Assembly (NCBI GenBank): GCA_051294375.1
Contig: JBJCIZ010000282.1
Coordinates: forward strand, 178,161 to 242,160
Source of the DNA: Paraspadella gotoi
Taxonomy: Eukaryota > Chaetognatha
Length of the DNA stretch: 64,000 nt
Reading direction: 5' to 3'
In this document: in pieces, positions 10,230 through 20,275 of the stretch
Numbering within the stretch: position 1 is the first letter of the stretch
Layout of the letters: each line of letters opens with the position of its first letter
Translations under genes and position numbers: made by a program
The notes under the pieces: generated by a model
Database searches by the model: none
Told to the model about the DNA's origin: nothing
What the model saw: the letters and a program-made list of their open reading frames with translations, nothing else

Positions 10230-10497
10230 GGTCTGGGGATTTTATCTTTCGGTTTCACCAAATGCTCACCTTAACCTGTCCTCTCATCTGACCACTATTC
10301 TGTCTCACCACTTTGTTGGAAAACGTTTACTCTACTCTCTCTCTTTCTCTCTCCATCTCTCTCCTCCCTTCTTATACACAAATTTCAAATCAAACTGTCA
10401 AAACGCTGATGAAGGCTTGTAAAGCATGTCGAAACATGTCTGTTCAATTTAAATAAAATTCGTTACAAACAAAACGTTTGTCAATTCTCTATTCACT
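10230..10497 (+). mobile_element. PLE 3' end, isolated copy
   Basis: Contains the conserved CTGACCACTATTCTGTCTCA segment, CT tracts (10335-10370), CTGATGA at 10406-10412, GAAA at 10431-10434 and a terminal ACATGTC. The helix between CTGATGA and GAAA is degenerate here. No coding part is present. Confidence 0.68.
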
Positions 10498-10544
10498 ACT
10501 AATAACGAAAAATAAAGGATTACTTTAATAATATAATTTTATAA

Positions 10545-11171
10545 ATAATTTTTTTTATAAGTAATAAAACATATAATTATTATTAAAAGCTGGATATGAT
10601 TTTGAATTAAAGTGCTCAGCTAATATTTATCTGTTAGTTTTAATTGAGATTAAGTTGTAATTAAATATCATATATTTTTTAAACAAATAAAATTTATTAT
10701 CTGTATTATTTATTTTTTATAATAATTTTATATCAATTTTTTTAGAAGTTTGTTTAAAGGCCTAATAAGTAGAACTGCATTTTGAGAACATATTTGTACT
10801 TTTATTTTTGAAAAAATAATCTGTTTGAAAGAACTGAATGATTAATATTTTTGTTTAAATTATGATTTTTACTTATAATTCAATAACAAAAAATCGTAGA
10901 AAGTTGGGAGAGGTCTTAAAAGTTAAATTAAAGCTTATCCTCTGTAGATAATGATTGATGTATAGACATTAAAATTGTAAGCATATTCACTAAACTATTT
11001 AAAACTTTTTATAAAAAAATTAAAAAAACTTTAATTAGAATTTTAAAAAAAACCTGCCTTTATCGAATTTTACTGACCTACCACATTAAGTGTCTCATGG
11101 GTATACTTTAAGATTTTATAGGTTTCAGAGATAGCACTTTTTTGTTTCTTTCAAATCCTCTTTGCCCTACC
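10545..11171 (-). repeat. Repeat family X, longest - strand copy
   Basis: Reverse complement of the 22033-22650 copy. Its GGTAGGG end is at 11161-11171. Very AT-rich, no open frame. Part of it recurs at 27480-27615. Confidence 0.65.
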
Positions 11172-11449
11172 TTGGGTTGATTTTCAAATGCACAATTTTT
11201 GAAGTAAAGTTTAAAAGATAAATAATTTTTAGTTGTTGACCTATAATTCAACCACATGGGATTCTGTATACAATGCAAAATGCAAAAGACAAAAAAAATA
11301 TTTATAAGTTTGTTTAGAAATATTTTTTATGAATTCTATAAATTCCTACTAAATTTTGTAAAACTATAATAATATGATAAAAAATCAGCAAAAATATAAG
11401 GAAACCACTTAGGATTTAAAGTTTTCCAAAATGTGCCAACTTTTTTCAG

Positions 11450-11617
11450 CTGCAACGGCGGGCTCCTTGCATGGTCATACCTCAGTTGGTCACACTCTCA
11501 CCGCCTCCGTCTCACCCAATAGTACTACCACTGCCGCGGCCGCTGTCAATGTCTTTCCTCCTACGCCCTCCATTCCCAGTGAACTTCACTCCTTAGTGAC
11601 TGGAACTGCTGAATCAG
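11450..11617 (+). CDS. Second exon of the Sox gene (Ala/Ser/Thr-rich)
   Basis: Acceptor TTTTTTCAG at 11441-11449 and donor CAG|GTATGA after 11617. The exon is 168 bp, exactly 56 codons, with phase 1 on both sides. Joined to the exon ending at 701 it continues the frame as ...SSPAA-A-ATAGSLHGH..., then Thr/Ser-rich sequence, an Ala run and FPPTPSIPSELHS. Low-complexity composition of this kind is usual in Sox C-terminal transactivation regions. The GC-rich codon use contrasts sharply with the AT-rich surroundings, which also supports a real exon. Assignment to the same gene is by phase and composition only; the next exon was not found. Confidence 0.6.
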
Positions 11618-11694
11618 GTATGAATCGCTTTTTGTTTAGAAGCAAAATTTATTAATTTTGGGCAAATTGATCATATGTTTTTATTTTAGTTGCG

Positions 11695-11890
11695 CCAGAT
11701 CAATCGATATATTTATCAATTAATTAATTATTTAATCAATCAATCAAGTCAATCATTATCATCATTATTTTCGTCATTGCCATCATCGTCGTTGTTGCTT
11801 TTGTCGTGGTCAGTGACGAGAAGACCCAAAAACAAACATTCTGGATCAAATAAATTAATTTATTATTTAATTACCGACATTGTTTGATCA
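11695..11890. repeat. Repeat family Z (ATCAATCAATCAA plus GTGACGAGAAGACCC)
   Basis: AATTAATC-type simple sequence followed by a TCGTCATTGCCATCATCGTC stretch and CCCAAAAACAAACATT. A close copy is at 19445-19690, and an inverted partial copy near 39130-39180. No gene. Lies just downstream of the second Sox exon. Confidence 0.65.
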
Positions 11891-11899
11891 AGCTTGTTT

Positions 11900-12700
11900 A
11901 ATTCAATCCCAAAAGAGCTGGACCTCCCTGTAATTGTTGTAAGAGTTGTAAAGTTTCCTCTTTACACTCGCGAAATCAAACGTTCTAGACGTCGCCCGTC
12001 CAAAGATTCCAACATGAGTTTTTAGAAGAAAGACAAAATTGTATGAGTTTCAAAGTTTTTATTACTAGACACATTTAAAACGTAAAAATACTTCCAAAAA
12101 GCTTCGGGGCGAGTGTTGTTTCTGCTTTGGTCATTTAAACGAAACTGAAAAGTACATCGCGAGTTTCCGCGAGAAAAAGTTGACCTTAAAATAATTGACC
12201 AAACGCTCGAATTAAGAGAAAGCAAGACATGACCTTTTCAACCACCTTCGGGTCACAACGTAGTTTTGACAATAAAAATAGTAATGTCGAGCGTCATTAA
12301 AATCATAGGACAACGGTAAAAATTCGTTTCAATATCTTATAAACAAAAAAAGGACTCAGACTCAAGACTTCAAATGTAAAACAAAGACAATCTAAAATAT
12401 ATTAAATTTTTAGATTTAACCTTGCATTAATATTATCAGTATTATATATATTATTTAATATATATACATCTAGGAGCCGACGTAGTTCTTAGAAATCAAG
12501 GAAGATTTTTTCAATGGAGATTTTTGTTCAAATCTGACCACCAAACAATGTAAACGCCCCTGGGAAAAAATAGATGTAAAAACAATTGATTCCGATCCTG
12601 TTGCATCTGAAGGGCTCGCATTTTCCCCCCTTGTCAAAAAACCATCTTTTTGACATCAAACCATCAGATTCAAATGGACTGGTCCGCTCAAGAAAACATT
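11900..12700. other. Non-coding stretch with dispersed-repeat pieces
   Basis: 12465-12570 (AGGAGCCGACGTAGTTCTT, then CAATGTAAACGCCCC) recurs inverted at 50345-50455. 11985-12010 resembles the start of the repeats at 20817 and 27466. This may include the remains of an LTR for the adjacent BEL element, but I could not establish LTR ends. Confidence 0.4.
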
Positions 12701-12759
12701 TTTGATGCAATTTTTTTAAATAAAATAAAGGGATTTCTTAACTTCAATACAATGTAAAC

Positions 12760-13408
12760 CAATTCTTCAAGCACTTTTGGGTCAGTGCACTTCCATTTTC
12801 CGAGTTCAAATCCACCTCTTGCCATAGCCTTGGTCAAGCCCTCTTTGAGCTTTCTGGCTGTTTCAGCGTCTGGGATGGATTGGATGAAGTCGTCCACATA
12901 GAAGGAGCTCAGGATGGCTTGTACCACGTCATCTGGGAACACTCCGACGAGCGATTCGGCATGGTAATGCAGAGCATAATTGGCTACTACTGGGGAAGAA
13001 GTCGCGCCAAAGATGTGCACTTTCAATTCAAACAAAGCAAGTTTCGTACATTCAGGATCTTCCCACCACAAGTATCTAAAGACATGGACATCATTATCGT
13101 CTACATGGATTTGGGGGAAAAAACATCTAGATGTCAGCACTCATGGCAATTTCATGACGTCGGAAACGAAGTAGAATGCCAATAAGATTATTCATCAAGT
13201 CAGGACCAGTCAATAATTCATCATTCAAACGTTTGCCTTTTACAGCTGAACAGGCATCACGACATACACGCACTTTGTCTTTGTCTTTTTGGATAGAAAT
13301 GACTAAAGGTAGATTCTATTGAGGGATGCCGTCCTTAGTCTCAACATGTTCGACTTTTTGGACGTTTCCAGCATCGATCTCCTTTTTCATCTCTTCCCAA
13401 ACACGGGA
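12760..13408 (-). pseudogene. BEL/Pao reverse transcriptase (partial)
   Basis: The - strand reads EEMKKEIDAGNVQKVEHVE, then RVCRDACSAVKGKRLND, then QIHVDDNDVHVFRYLWWED, ATSSPVVANYALHYHA and the polymerase motif FYVDDFIQS with YVDD at 12889-12900. It ends near KWKCTDPKVLEELV, where homology stops, so thumb, RNase H and integrase are absent. A TGA near 13408, a TAG near 13319 and a frame change near 13130 (CATCTAGATGTTTTTTCCCC) inactivate it. In an intact element this enzyme copies element RNA in cytoplasmic particles. Confidence 0.8.
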
Positions 13409-14092
13409 TCAAGTTTCAGGATCTTTGTTGAGCTTTTTCATCAAAGAATTAAGTCTGTTCAGAGCGGCGGCGTTTGAATCTCGTTTGTTCAAAACTTCGG
13501 CCGCTTTTCTTCTGCCTTCTTTCCAAGGTAGGCCAACGACATAATGGCCTATGTCAGGGTCAAATCTGATAGATTTTTGAATTTGATGCATTGCATATTC
13601 GTCATCTAAAGAAGGTTGTTTCTTGGTACTAGGGTTCATCTCAAAATCTTGTGAGAACAATCTTTTGATATCTTCCCTAATGGTTTGTTCATCTTCTTCC
13701 AGAAATTCAGCAGTCATTCTTGCACAATCAATCGTGTCTTCATCCACACTTTGACGAGGACCAATTAATGTCCATCCAAAATCGGTTTTCATTCCAATAG
13801 GAAGGCCCTCATCTCCTCGTCTAATTTCTCCATTTGTCCATGTATAGGCCAATTGAGCGGGAAGGAGGACTTCAATTTCCTTATGGTCTAATTCATAAAA
13901 AGATACATCCTCGAGATGAGGCATGTCCTTAACTTCATCTTTAGTTGGTGGTCTGTCGTCTTCACTTGTCAGAAGATCTCCAACCACACATTTTCTCATA
14001 GTGATGGACATGTTGTTTTCTAGATTTTCTAAGTTTATGTCACAAATTTGTTTTTCAGCTACAGTCACCGAATCATAAGATCTAATTTTCAT
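13409..14092 (-). pseudogene. BEL/Pao protease C-terminal and protease-RT linker region
   Basis: 227-residue open frame with VLLPAQLAYTWT, MKTDFGWTLIGP and DPDIGHYVVGLPWKEGRRKA. The FGWTLIGP and HYVVGLPWK motifs are standard landmarks between protease and RT in BEL/Pao Pol. The ATG at 14092 is internal. Sequence upstream in the adjacent frame (KKSVVESLGIETTEKT) is continuous with the retropepsin, so this is part of a larger polyprotein and not a separate gene. Its end at 13409 is a stop created within the frame leading to RT. Confidence 0.8.
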
Positions 14093-14235
14093 AGTTTTTT
14101 CAGTAGTTTCGATGCCTAAGCTTTCAACAACGCTTTTTTTTAATCACACATCTATTGCATCCAGTGTCAATCATAGCCCAAGTCGGTTTTTTCAATCCAT
14201 TCCATTCAATTACCACAGGTACAACAGGCCGGTAT
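14093..14235 (-). pseudogene. BEL/Pao retropepsin active-site region
   Basis: The - strand reads VVIEWNGLKKPTWAMIDTGC, with D-T-G-C at 14168-14157, the catalytic motif of retropepsins in the BEL/Pao variant. A run of eight A (TTTTTTTT on +, 14134-14141) puts a stop immediately downstream. Dropping one A would keep the frame into the 14092 segment, so the break is a homopolymer indel, either a sequencing error or a natural mutation. Confidence 0.72.
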
Positions 14236-14402
14236 GACGACTCACCGGAAGTTGATGCTGCAGCTAGTCAACTCGACATTGCTGGAGGCGCTGTAGCCGG
14301 TCGCGTCGACAAAGTGTTTGGTGACGGCAGCGTCCTTGCAGCAGCAGCAGTGAGTGGCGTCATGTTGAGGTTGTTGTTCCTCGGGGGTGGTCGGTTCGGT
14401 GT

Positions 14403-14732
14403 TCAAGCCGGCGATGTTGCTACCACTTTAGCGTACGTCGTGGGGTCCTGCCTTGGAGTAAAGGCTGTAGCATCATGCATAATGGTATGGTGAGACCCAT
14501 AACAAACCATACAAGCTTCTTTTGATTGAGTACATTGTTTAGCCATATGATTCTTATCCAAACATCTAAAACATAAACCATTTCGCTTCATCACATAAAT
14601 CTTTTCATCTTTAGAAAGTTTCTTAAATCTTGAACAGGTTTTTAAGTAATGCCATTCATTACAGCAAGGACAGCATTTATCCATCACATCACTCACATGA
14701 TTCAAAGCAACATTTGTCTCTTCAACTTTCAC
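14403..14732 (-). pseudogene. BEL/Pao Gag zinc-knuckle region
   Basis: 109 residues with the cysteine/histidine series CCPCCNEWHYLKTC, CFRCLDKNHMAKQC and CMVCYGSHHTIMH. Such double or triple knuckles bind element RNA in BEL/Pao Gag. It follows the DUF1759-type segment with a 1-frame change at ~14730. The C-terminal tail (TTYAKVVATSPA) leads toward the protease. Confidence 0.82.
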
Positions 14733-15817
14733 CTTTCGGTTGCACGGGATGGAGCAGGTGGAGATCCTTGGGTAGCCTTTGGAGACCTGATCTTTGTTGT
14801 CTGACCCCCGCCGTTGGAGTTCTGGAGAGACTCGTTGATGTTGATGGCAGCAACGTTGACCGTAACCTTCTTCTTTTGTTTGGCGTAGGCGCTCTTTTCG
14901 TAGATAATTCTTTTCTTGAGGTAGGCGATGAGGTCGTCAAAGTTCAGCTTTTTCCCATGATCATATTGGTGGTCGGCATCCTTTTTCGCAAAATCGTTCT
15001 TCAGAAAGTTGCAACGGGTCTCCAGAATCTCGTTGATCACCGTGTTCCGATCCAGTTCTTTGCCTTTGCCGTTTTGTTCAGCTAAGGCCTTGATATTTTC
15101 CAGTTCGGTAGTCAGCTTGTCGAGTTCCACTCGGTTTCCGGAGGTAAGTTTTGGTTTACTCAATACTTCCTTGAGCATGTCATGAATACTTGCGTTCTTC
15201 TTTCCGTATTCCTTCCAGAGAGTATCCAAGGCATCTTTAATGTTTTCGTCATAATTATCCCTTTTCACAATGAATTTGTTGAGCTTCATCTCAGCTAGTC
15301 CCGTAAACCAATGATTCAGTTCTTGTAGTTTGACCTGATCTGTAGCCTCGGCTTGTTCCATCACTCTTTCATATGCTCTCATATGCATTTCAAACACAGG
15401 TCCTATAGACACATTTTCACCAGAGAAAAGCTTCTTTGGCCTTCGCTGTTCCACGGTTCTGAGCATGGAGTCCTTCTTTTGCTGTTTGACCCATAGTCCC
15501 ATAATGGAATCGTCGAGAGAAGGTGCTGCCGTCGTCGGTGTTGGAGCAGGAGAAGGTGCAGCGGTGGCGGAGTCGGTAGTAGCAGTGCTCGGAGCTGGAG
15601 GAGCCGGGATTGGAGTTATGTCGCGAGTTGTGGTGCCTCCAAAGCTCACCCGCCTGCTTCTTTCTCTATCCAGTTGTTGAGTCAGTTCCTGGACTGAACT
15701 TTCCAGTCGGCGAATTCTTCTTTCCTGCCTTCTTAGATCTTTTTTGTGTTTGATGCAGCAATCCTCTACCTCGACCATAGCCTTGTTTGACAGTTTCCGT
15801 TGTCGACAGACGTTCAT
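14729..15817 (-). pseudogene. BEL/Pao Gag, DUF1759-type capsid region
   Basis: 362-residue frame. An N-terminal coiled coil (DLRRQERRIRRLESSVQELT, QLDRERSRR) is followed by a Pro/Ala/Thr-rich linker and then the segment from PKKLFSGENVSIGPVFEMH onward, which has the LPKLxLPxFxG...F...F pattern of DUF1759, found in BEL/Pao Gag. The helical capsid-like part continues to ~residue 320 and ends in a basic KATQGSPPAPSR tail. The next frame carries the zinc knuckles. The ATG at 15817 is probably internal because the previous ORF overlaps and seems to belong to the same protein. Confidence 0.72.
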
Positions 15818-16610
15818 TAATGCTCCTTATTGCTCTTCTCAATTCATCCATCTCATTCTTCAAATCATTCTCTGAAGAGGAAGTCCGGCGTTCCTTTTTT
15901 ATGGTGCTCGTAGTTGCGTTGGTCCCAAGCACGGTGCAAGCCTCATTATACAATTGAGCTTTCCTTTCAATCTCTTCGTTGATATTCTTCATAGCCTTGT
16001 TCTTGATTTCGTTCATCTGAAGCATCTCTTTTTCCATTTCAGCTTTTCTTTTTTCAATCTCCTGGTTGTATCGTTCTTCTTGTTTCTTCTTCTCTTCCTG
16101 TTGTTGCCCGTGTTCGAAGTTGTGGAACGTTTGGTCGTCCCACGACATCTCTCTTGTCCTGGATGGGCCTTGCATCTCATACTCAAGGCCGGAATCTTCA
16201 TCTTCAGAAACATCATTTGGTTGATTTTCGTTAATGGCATCAAAATATCCATCAATCAACGCCTCAGCTTCCTCAGTGGCATCATGCGTTAGCTTCGGTG
16301 CCGTCTCAGCATCATCATTCTCTCCTTGCTCTTCATTCACTTCGGTTCTCTCGGGAGGTGGCACATTACGACATTTACGGACTGTAATTTGAGCCTTGTT
16401 GACGCTCTCATCGAGCATCCCGCGTTGGATGGATCCTTTCAGATAGCTACCTTGAAGCATCATGATTTGGCCAATCTTTTGGTTGACCAGAAATCTCATT
16501 TCATCGACAGTAGCGATGGCTTCAGGGGTTTCGGCTTGCAGATAGCGATCGATCAATCCGCAAAGGGTGCCAACGGCGTCATGTAATCCTTCGGGAGTAA
16601 AATCATTCAT
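15666..16610 (-). pseudogene. BEL/Pao Gag N-terminal region (coiled coil, acidic)
   Basis: 314-residue frame from ATG at 16610, MNDFTPEGLHDAVGTLCG. A helical start is followed by an acidic stretch (ENDDAETAPKLTHDATEEAE) and a long Lys/Glu coiled coil (QQQEEKKKQEERYNQEIEK). It overlaps the next gag frame by ~150 bp. The coiled coil continues in the other frame from ~15800, so a frameshift is likely. No domain is recognised in this part. Position upstream of DUF1759 on the same strand argues that it belongs to the element. Confidence 0.6.
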
Positions 16611-16640
16611 GTTGATGCGCGCGTATTAAAAAGAGCAAGT

Positions 16641-17579
16641 TTAAATTCGAATCAAAGTAAAACAAATTGCAAAGTCACTTAGTCGGAAAGTTTAATTCAT
16701 AAAATTAAGAAATTCCTTGAGACGAAATTTTATCACAAAATTTTTTGTTAAAAAATATGTGAATTTGAAATATCTTACCTAAGTAACTTTCAAATGTAAG
16801 ACTGACGGCACTAAGCAAACAAGACAATCAATCAATCATAAAAATCATTGAATTCATTTATACTAAATCAGCTAATCGAATCAATAAATCAATTCATAAT
16901 CAATAAAATCAATCGGTCGATTAGCCAATCAATCAATTAATCAATCAATCAACATCGATCTGATTCACCTTTTTTGGATTGATGTTTCCCGGTCCAATGG
17001 GTTTCGTTATCAAGCTTGGAAACAAATTTTAATTCAATTAAAAAATCAATCACAAAACCAACTCACCTTTTCGAAGCGATGTATACTTTCTTACAGTAGA
17101 GAAGCTTGGCTCTCTACGCCTCTTCAGGTGAGAATGGTCCACTTGGTCACAACGTAATCTGAGGAAAAGTATCCCAAACGTTTGTTTAACTGAAGCTCGA
17201 AAATGTCGGAAGGAAAAAATGCGGGAATCAAAGAAAATAAATGTAATAAAATGTAGGAAATGAGATAAAAATCCGTAGAAAATCGAGATCAAATCTAAGA
17301 GGAATCCAATAAATCGTAGAGAAATCAAATAAAATCGTAGTAGACTCTTCAGAAAAAACGTAGTAGGAACTTTGGAAGAAAGTAGTTGAAATTCTAGTGA
17401 AAAGTGATCCAGTGAATCTGTATTTGGTCTTGTCTGAGCTCGTCCAAGTAAAGTTTGGAGAGAGAGAGAGAGGGAGAGAAAGAGTAGAGAAAGAGTCAGG
17501 TCAGTCCCTGTCCGGTCGATCGGTCAATCGGTCGAATGGGTCAGATCTGGCTGTCTCCGTCGGTCTCGGCCTTTTCTCT
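16641..17579. other. Region between BEL gag and the gypsy fragment, no gene
   Basis: Contains ATCAATCA-type simple sequence (16820-16950) and a GA tract (17457-17495). It should include the BEL leader and 5' LTR, but I could not define LTR ends or a primer-binding site. GGTCACAACGTA at ~17148 also occurs at ~12252 on the other side of the element, a weak hint of shared LTR sequence. Confidence 0.4.
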
Positions 17580-17910
17580 TCAGCCACCGAGGTTTATTTC
17601 CATCATGGTGGTTCCATAGCTTTGAATAATGGTTCCATTGGCGGCTCTTAAATTTCCTAATGATGGTCCCTGACGGCGCTGCTCGGGGGTTGGGGGGATG
17701 ATAGAGAGTAAAGCACCACTGTCAATGAGCCAGCGGCACTTGTTGACGCCATCGTGAACATATAGGAGTTTGCTGTCCTCAGATTGGCCGGGGACAGAGT
17801 TCACATTTGTCCTCCGGCCTCCACTTTTCCCATCTTTTGAATCGCACATCCAGGGAGGCATTTCTTTGATTTGGCACCAAAACGTTCGTGGTATAAACAA
17901 AGTTTGTACT
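17580..17910 (-). pseudogene. Ty3/gypsy zinc motif and retropepsin
   Basis: The zinc motif CLYHERFGAKSKKCLPGC (17899-17846) is in one frame. The protease is in another: LLYVHDGVNKCRWLIDSGA, with the catalytic D-S-G at 17723-17715, then LSIIPPTPEQR and LRAANGTIIQSYG. The usual form is LVDTGA...VSVIPP...LxAANGTxIxTYG; here Thr is replaced by Ser in DSG, as in several active retropepsins. The frame breaks off at 17580 shortly after LG. The protease would process Gag-Pol. Confidence 0.75.
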
Positions 17911-18438
17911 TTTCCTTGGTGGCCGCGAGTTTTCCTTCCAAGGATGAGAGAAAGGTTGAGTTGATTTTTGATGTTTTGGCTTTTCTCCAATTGCATTGAC
18001 ATCGACGTTGCCGGCGTCTTCATCATCAATATTTAGGGAGTTGTCAGTGCAATAGTCTACTTCGTTGATAGACAAGGAGGAGGACGAGTGAAGAGGGCGT
18101 CCCTGGGGATCGAAGTATAGGTCTGCGATGCTGGCTGCAGTCTTGGCATCGACGTTAGCTATTTTGTCGACCACTGAGCGCTGGATCTCTGATGGCAGTT
18201 CTCGCAGCATCAACTTCTTGAGCAAATCATCTATTGTGACATCATCAGCTTTTTCTGTAAGCTTCGCAAGAAGCTGCGATGGGCGTCGGCCATCGCGGCT
18301 AATTCCTTCAATGAGGGATGATGCCTTTTGAGCCTTAGTTCTGCCGTATTCTCTTTTGAGGTAGGTGAGGAACAGGATCCAATTTTCCTCCATTGGTTCT
18401 CCATAGAGAAAAGAGTTTATTTGAGGATTAAAGTCCAC
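17779..18438 (-). pseudogene. Ty3/gypsy Gag capsid region
   Basis: 219 residues. LKREYGRTKAQKASSLIEGI, SRDGRRPSQLLAKLTEKADD, LKKLMLRELPSEIQRSVVDK and AASIADLYF follow the order of the capsid C-terminal half in gypsy Gag (PSQLL...LRELWLxRLPxxVQ...LAxxAD). From about residue 170 the reading leaves the true frame, because the zinc motif C-L-Y-H-x9-C-x3-C is in another frame at 17899-17846. Confidence 0.74.
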
Positions 18439-18468
18439 CTTAAACCTTGATTCCAGATGAGCAAATTT

Positions 18469-18894
18469 TTATTTTGCATCGGTTATGTTCGCTCGCGTGA
18501 AGGCCGCTTCAATTTGTTTTATCCAGATAGAGATGTTTTGAGGGTCGAAATCTGGAAGCTCTGGCTTCTTGAGCTGCTTTTTCTGCTGTTGCCACTGCTG
18601 CTGTATCTCTCTCTGGAATGAATTTGCTGTTCGAAATCGGCGAACTGCTGCTGCCACAGCATTGGCGAAACGGTCTTCTGAGTCCTGAAACTGGCCATCA
18701 TTTCCAGGAGCACTGGACGCCGTTGCGGGGGTGACGCTGGCGTGATTCATCCTGGCGGGTTGCTCTGCGCCGGGAAAGAAGAGTTGGTTACTTGTGGCAG
18801 ATGGGGAAGTAGAAGGGGATATTCGTCCCCGACCAGCCGGAGAGGGAACGGCGAGAGATGTCGAGCGGGTGATTGGACTGTTGGACCCGTCCAT
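18469..18894 (-). pseudogene. Ty3/gypsy Gag N-terminal region
   Basis: 141 residues from MDGSNSPITRSTS. A Ser/Pro/Ala-rich leader and Gln-rich helix are followed by LKKPELPDFDPQNISIWIKQ and EAAFTRANITDAK. The pattern L-P-x-F-x-x-x-x-x-x-x-W-x-x-Q-x-E-x-x-F-x-x-x-x-I is the start of the capsid in this gypsy group. The frame meets a stop in a GCAAAATAAAA stretch just before the conserved FAHLESRF motif, which is readable in the adjacent frame (18440-18468). Confidence 0.72.
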
Positions 18895-18960
18895 GAGCTG
18901 TTGGTAAGGTGGGATCGTTGTTTGATGCGGGAAGGCGCTGGAGGGTGCGCCAGTCTTTAA

Positions 18961-19444
18961 ACCGGCGGCGTCGTCGACTTGTTCACATTGGCGTTAGACG
19001 GGGGTTGGGAGAAAAGAAAGGGAAGTGGGTGAGAAAAAGGGGCGAGGGAATCGCCTAATCTCAATGTTTTCTCGCCCTTACCTGAGAAATGGTAAGTTTC
19101 CATGTTGGCCCCGTTTTCGCCGGTATTTGATCAGAGATTTTGCTAATGCTTAGCGATGTATAGGGTTCGAGGACAATTAAAGTCAAAGGATCAGAGAGGT
19201 TGGAAAGAACTTTGTTAAGAGGGCTGAGTAACATTATTTTAATGTTTTAGATAAAAAAAACCAGCAACATTGAGAGGTTTAAAAAGGTATAATAATAATA
19301 GCAGGAAACAGTAACTACAAAAAATCAAGAAATCCATTATAAGGTTTTTCTTTGGGAAATATATATTGAAATACGACGTCATCAAGATATTGGCTGATGA
19401 GAAATAAAAGAGCAATGTTACATAAGAGCGACGGGTAAGACTCG
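18961..19444. other. Probable gypsy leader and AT-rich flank
   Basis: No gene seen. On the - strand a TGGCGC at ~18947 could belong to a primer-binding site, but I cannot define an LTR end next to it. Confidence 0.35.
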
Positions 19445-19690
19445 CGCTACATATTAATTAATTAATCAATCAATTAATTTATTTATTTATTTATCAATTA
19501 ATCAATTATTTAATCAATCAATCAAGTGAATCATTATCGGCATTATTGTCGTCGTCGCCATCATCGTTGTCATTGCTTTTGTCATGGTCAGTGACGAAAA
19601 GACCCAAAAACAAACATTTCGGATCAAATAAATTTATTATTTAATTTATTAATTAATTACCACTATTGATCATGGGCAGATCCGACAAAC
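19445..19690. repeat. Repeat family Z, second copy
   Basis: Near-identical in order to 11695-11890: AATTAATC/ATTTATTT simple sequence, the CCATCATCGTTGTC stretch, GTGACGAAAAGACCC and CAAACATTTCGGATCAAAT. Confidence 0.68.
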
Positions 19691-20109
19691 TTGTTAAACT
19701 TGTTAAATCTGTCTCTCACATAACACTTTTAAGAAACAAAATAAGTGGGTAGTGACTGATCCCGATTTAAGATTCCTTAAAAAGTTGAGAACTAAGTCCA
19801 GCTTAGTTTAGTAAGATTAAGATATATGATAGATGATCTCTGACGGCTATGTCAGATAAAAAGATAAGATTTTCCAACCTATTTTTTTAGCATTGAAATA
19901 TTTTAGTTGCGCCGCGATTACTCGTGGTCGGTCGGTCGGTAAGTCTGACCTTCTCCTACTTATGTGGGGATACAAGTCGTTTTGCACGATAGAAATCGAT
20001 ATTTTTCAAAATTCCGAAGCACGCCCTTAATAAAGTGAGGCAATATGGGTATATTCGAAATCATAGGTTTGAAGAGACAGTAATTATTGTTGTGTTAGTG
20101 ACAGAACCG
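19691..20109. other. AT-rich stretch, no gene seen
   Basis: A (GGTC)n-like run at 19922-19940 is the only pattern noticed. Confidence 0.4.
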
Positions 20110-20275
20110 TTCAATATAAGCAGTCCCTGAGCTTCGGATCAGGCTGTAACACCGTGTTACAGGCGGGTTAAGCGCCCCGTCCCTCTTAACTGCTAGGCGG
20201 CCACCGGGCTAGAACCCGGACCTTTGGGTTGGGAGGCAACTGACTTGCCTCCGGCACTAATGGCGCTGATGAACG
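20110..20275 (-). repeat. tRNA-derived SINE-like copy
   Basis: On the - strand: an A-box-like TAGTGCCGGAGG (20259-20248), a hairpin GGAGGCAA/TTGCCTCC in the anticodon-arm position, and a B-box-like GGTTCTAGCCC (20216-20206) flanked by CCGG arms. A-to-B spacing fits a tRNA. A GTAACACGGTGTTAC palindrome follows at 20145-20160. Too altered to be a working tRNA; target duplications not found. Confidence 0.5.

Larger units (their letters stand above)
702..11449 (+). other. Inferred 10.7 kb intron of the Sox gene, filled with mobile elements
   Basis: Inferred from the phase match between the exons ending at 701 and beginning at 11450. Contents are listed separately: PLE fragments, a MITE, minisatellites and dispersed repeats. 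No other host-gene exon was recognised inside. Boundaries need transcript support because the donor at 702 (GTTTTA) is weak. Confidence 0.5.
12700..16640 (-). mobile_element. BEL/Pao retrotransposon, 3'-truncated and inactivated
   Basis: Order on the - strand: gag N-terminal region (16610-15666), DUF1759-type gag (15817-14729), CCHC knuckles (14732-14403), retropepsin (DTGC at 14168-14157), protease-RT linker (14092-13409) and RT with YVDD (12900-12889). This order is typical of BEL/Pao. RNase H, integrase and any recognisable 3' LTR are missing. At least four frame breaks or stops separate the parts. Confidence 0.82.
17580..18960 (-). mobile_element. Ty3/gypsy retrotransposon fragment (gag and protease)
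   Basis: The - strand carries gag from ATG 18894, a zinc-binding motif (17899-17846) and a retropepsin (DSGA at 17723-17712). The sequence ends just after the protease at 17580, so RT, RNase H and integrase are lost. The three gag-pro pieces lie in different frames. The gag and protease signatures match a Ty3/gypsy lineage common in arthropod genomes. Confidence 0.75.

Noticed and set aside
14155-14493. 112-codon + strand frame
   Set aside because: Antisense to the BEL protease and zinc-knuckle region, which has strong motif support on the - strand.
16013-16255. Basic 80-codon - strand frame
   Set aside because: Shadow of the BEL gag coiled-coil region in another frame.
20193-20275. Functional tRNA gene
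   Set aside because: A and B boxes are present, but arms do not fold into a proper cloverleaf and the anticodon arm is overlong; SINE-like remnant instead.
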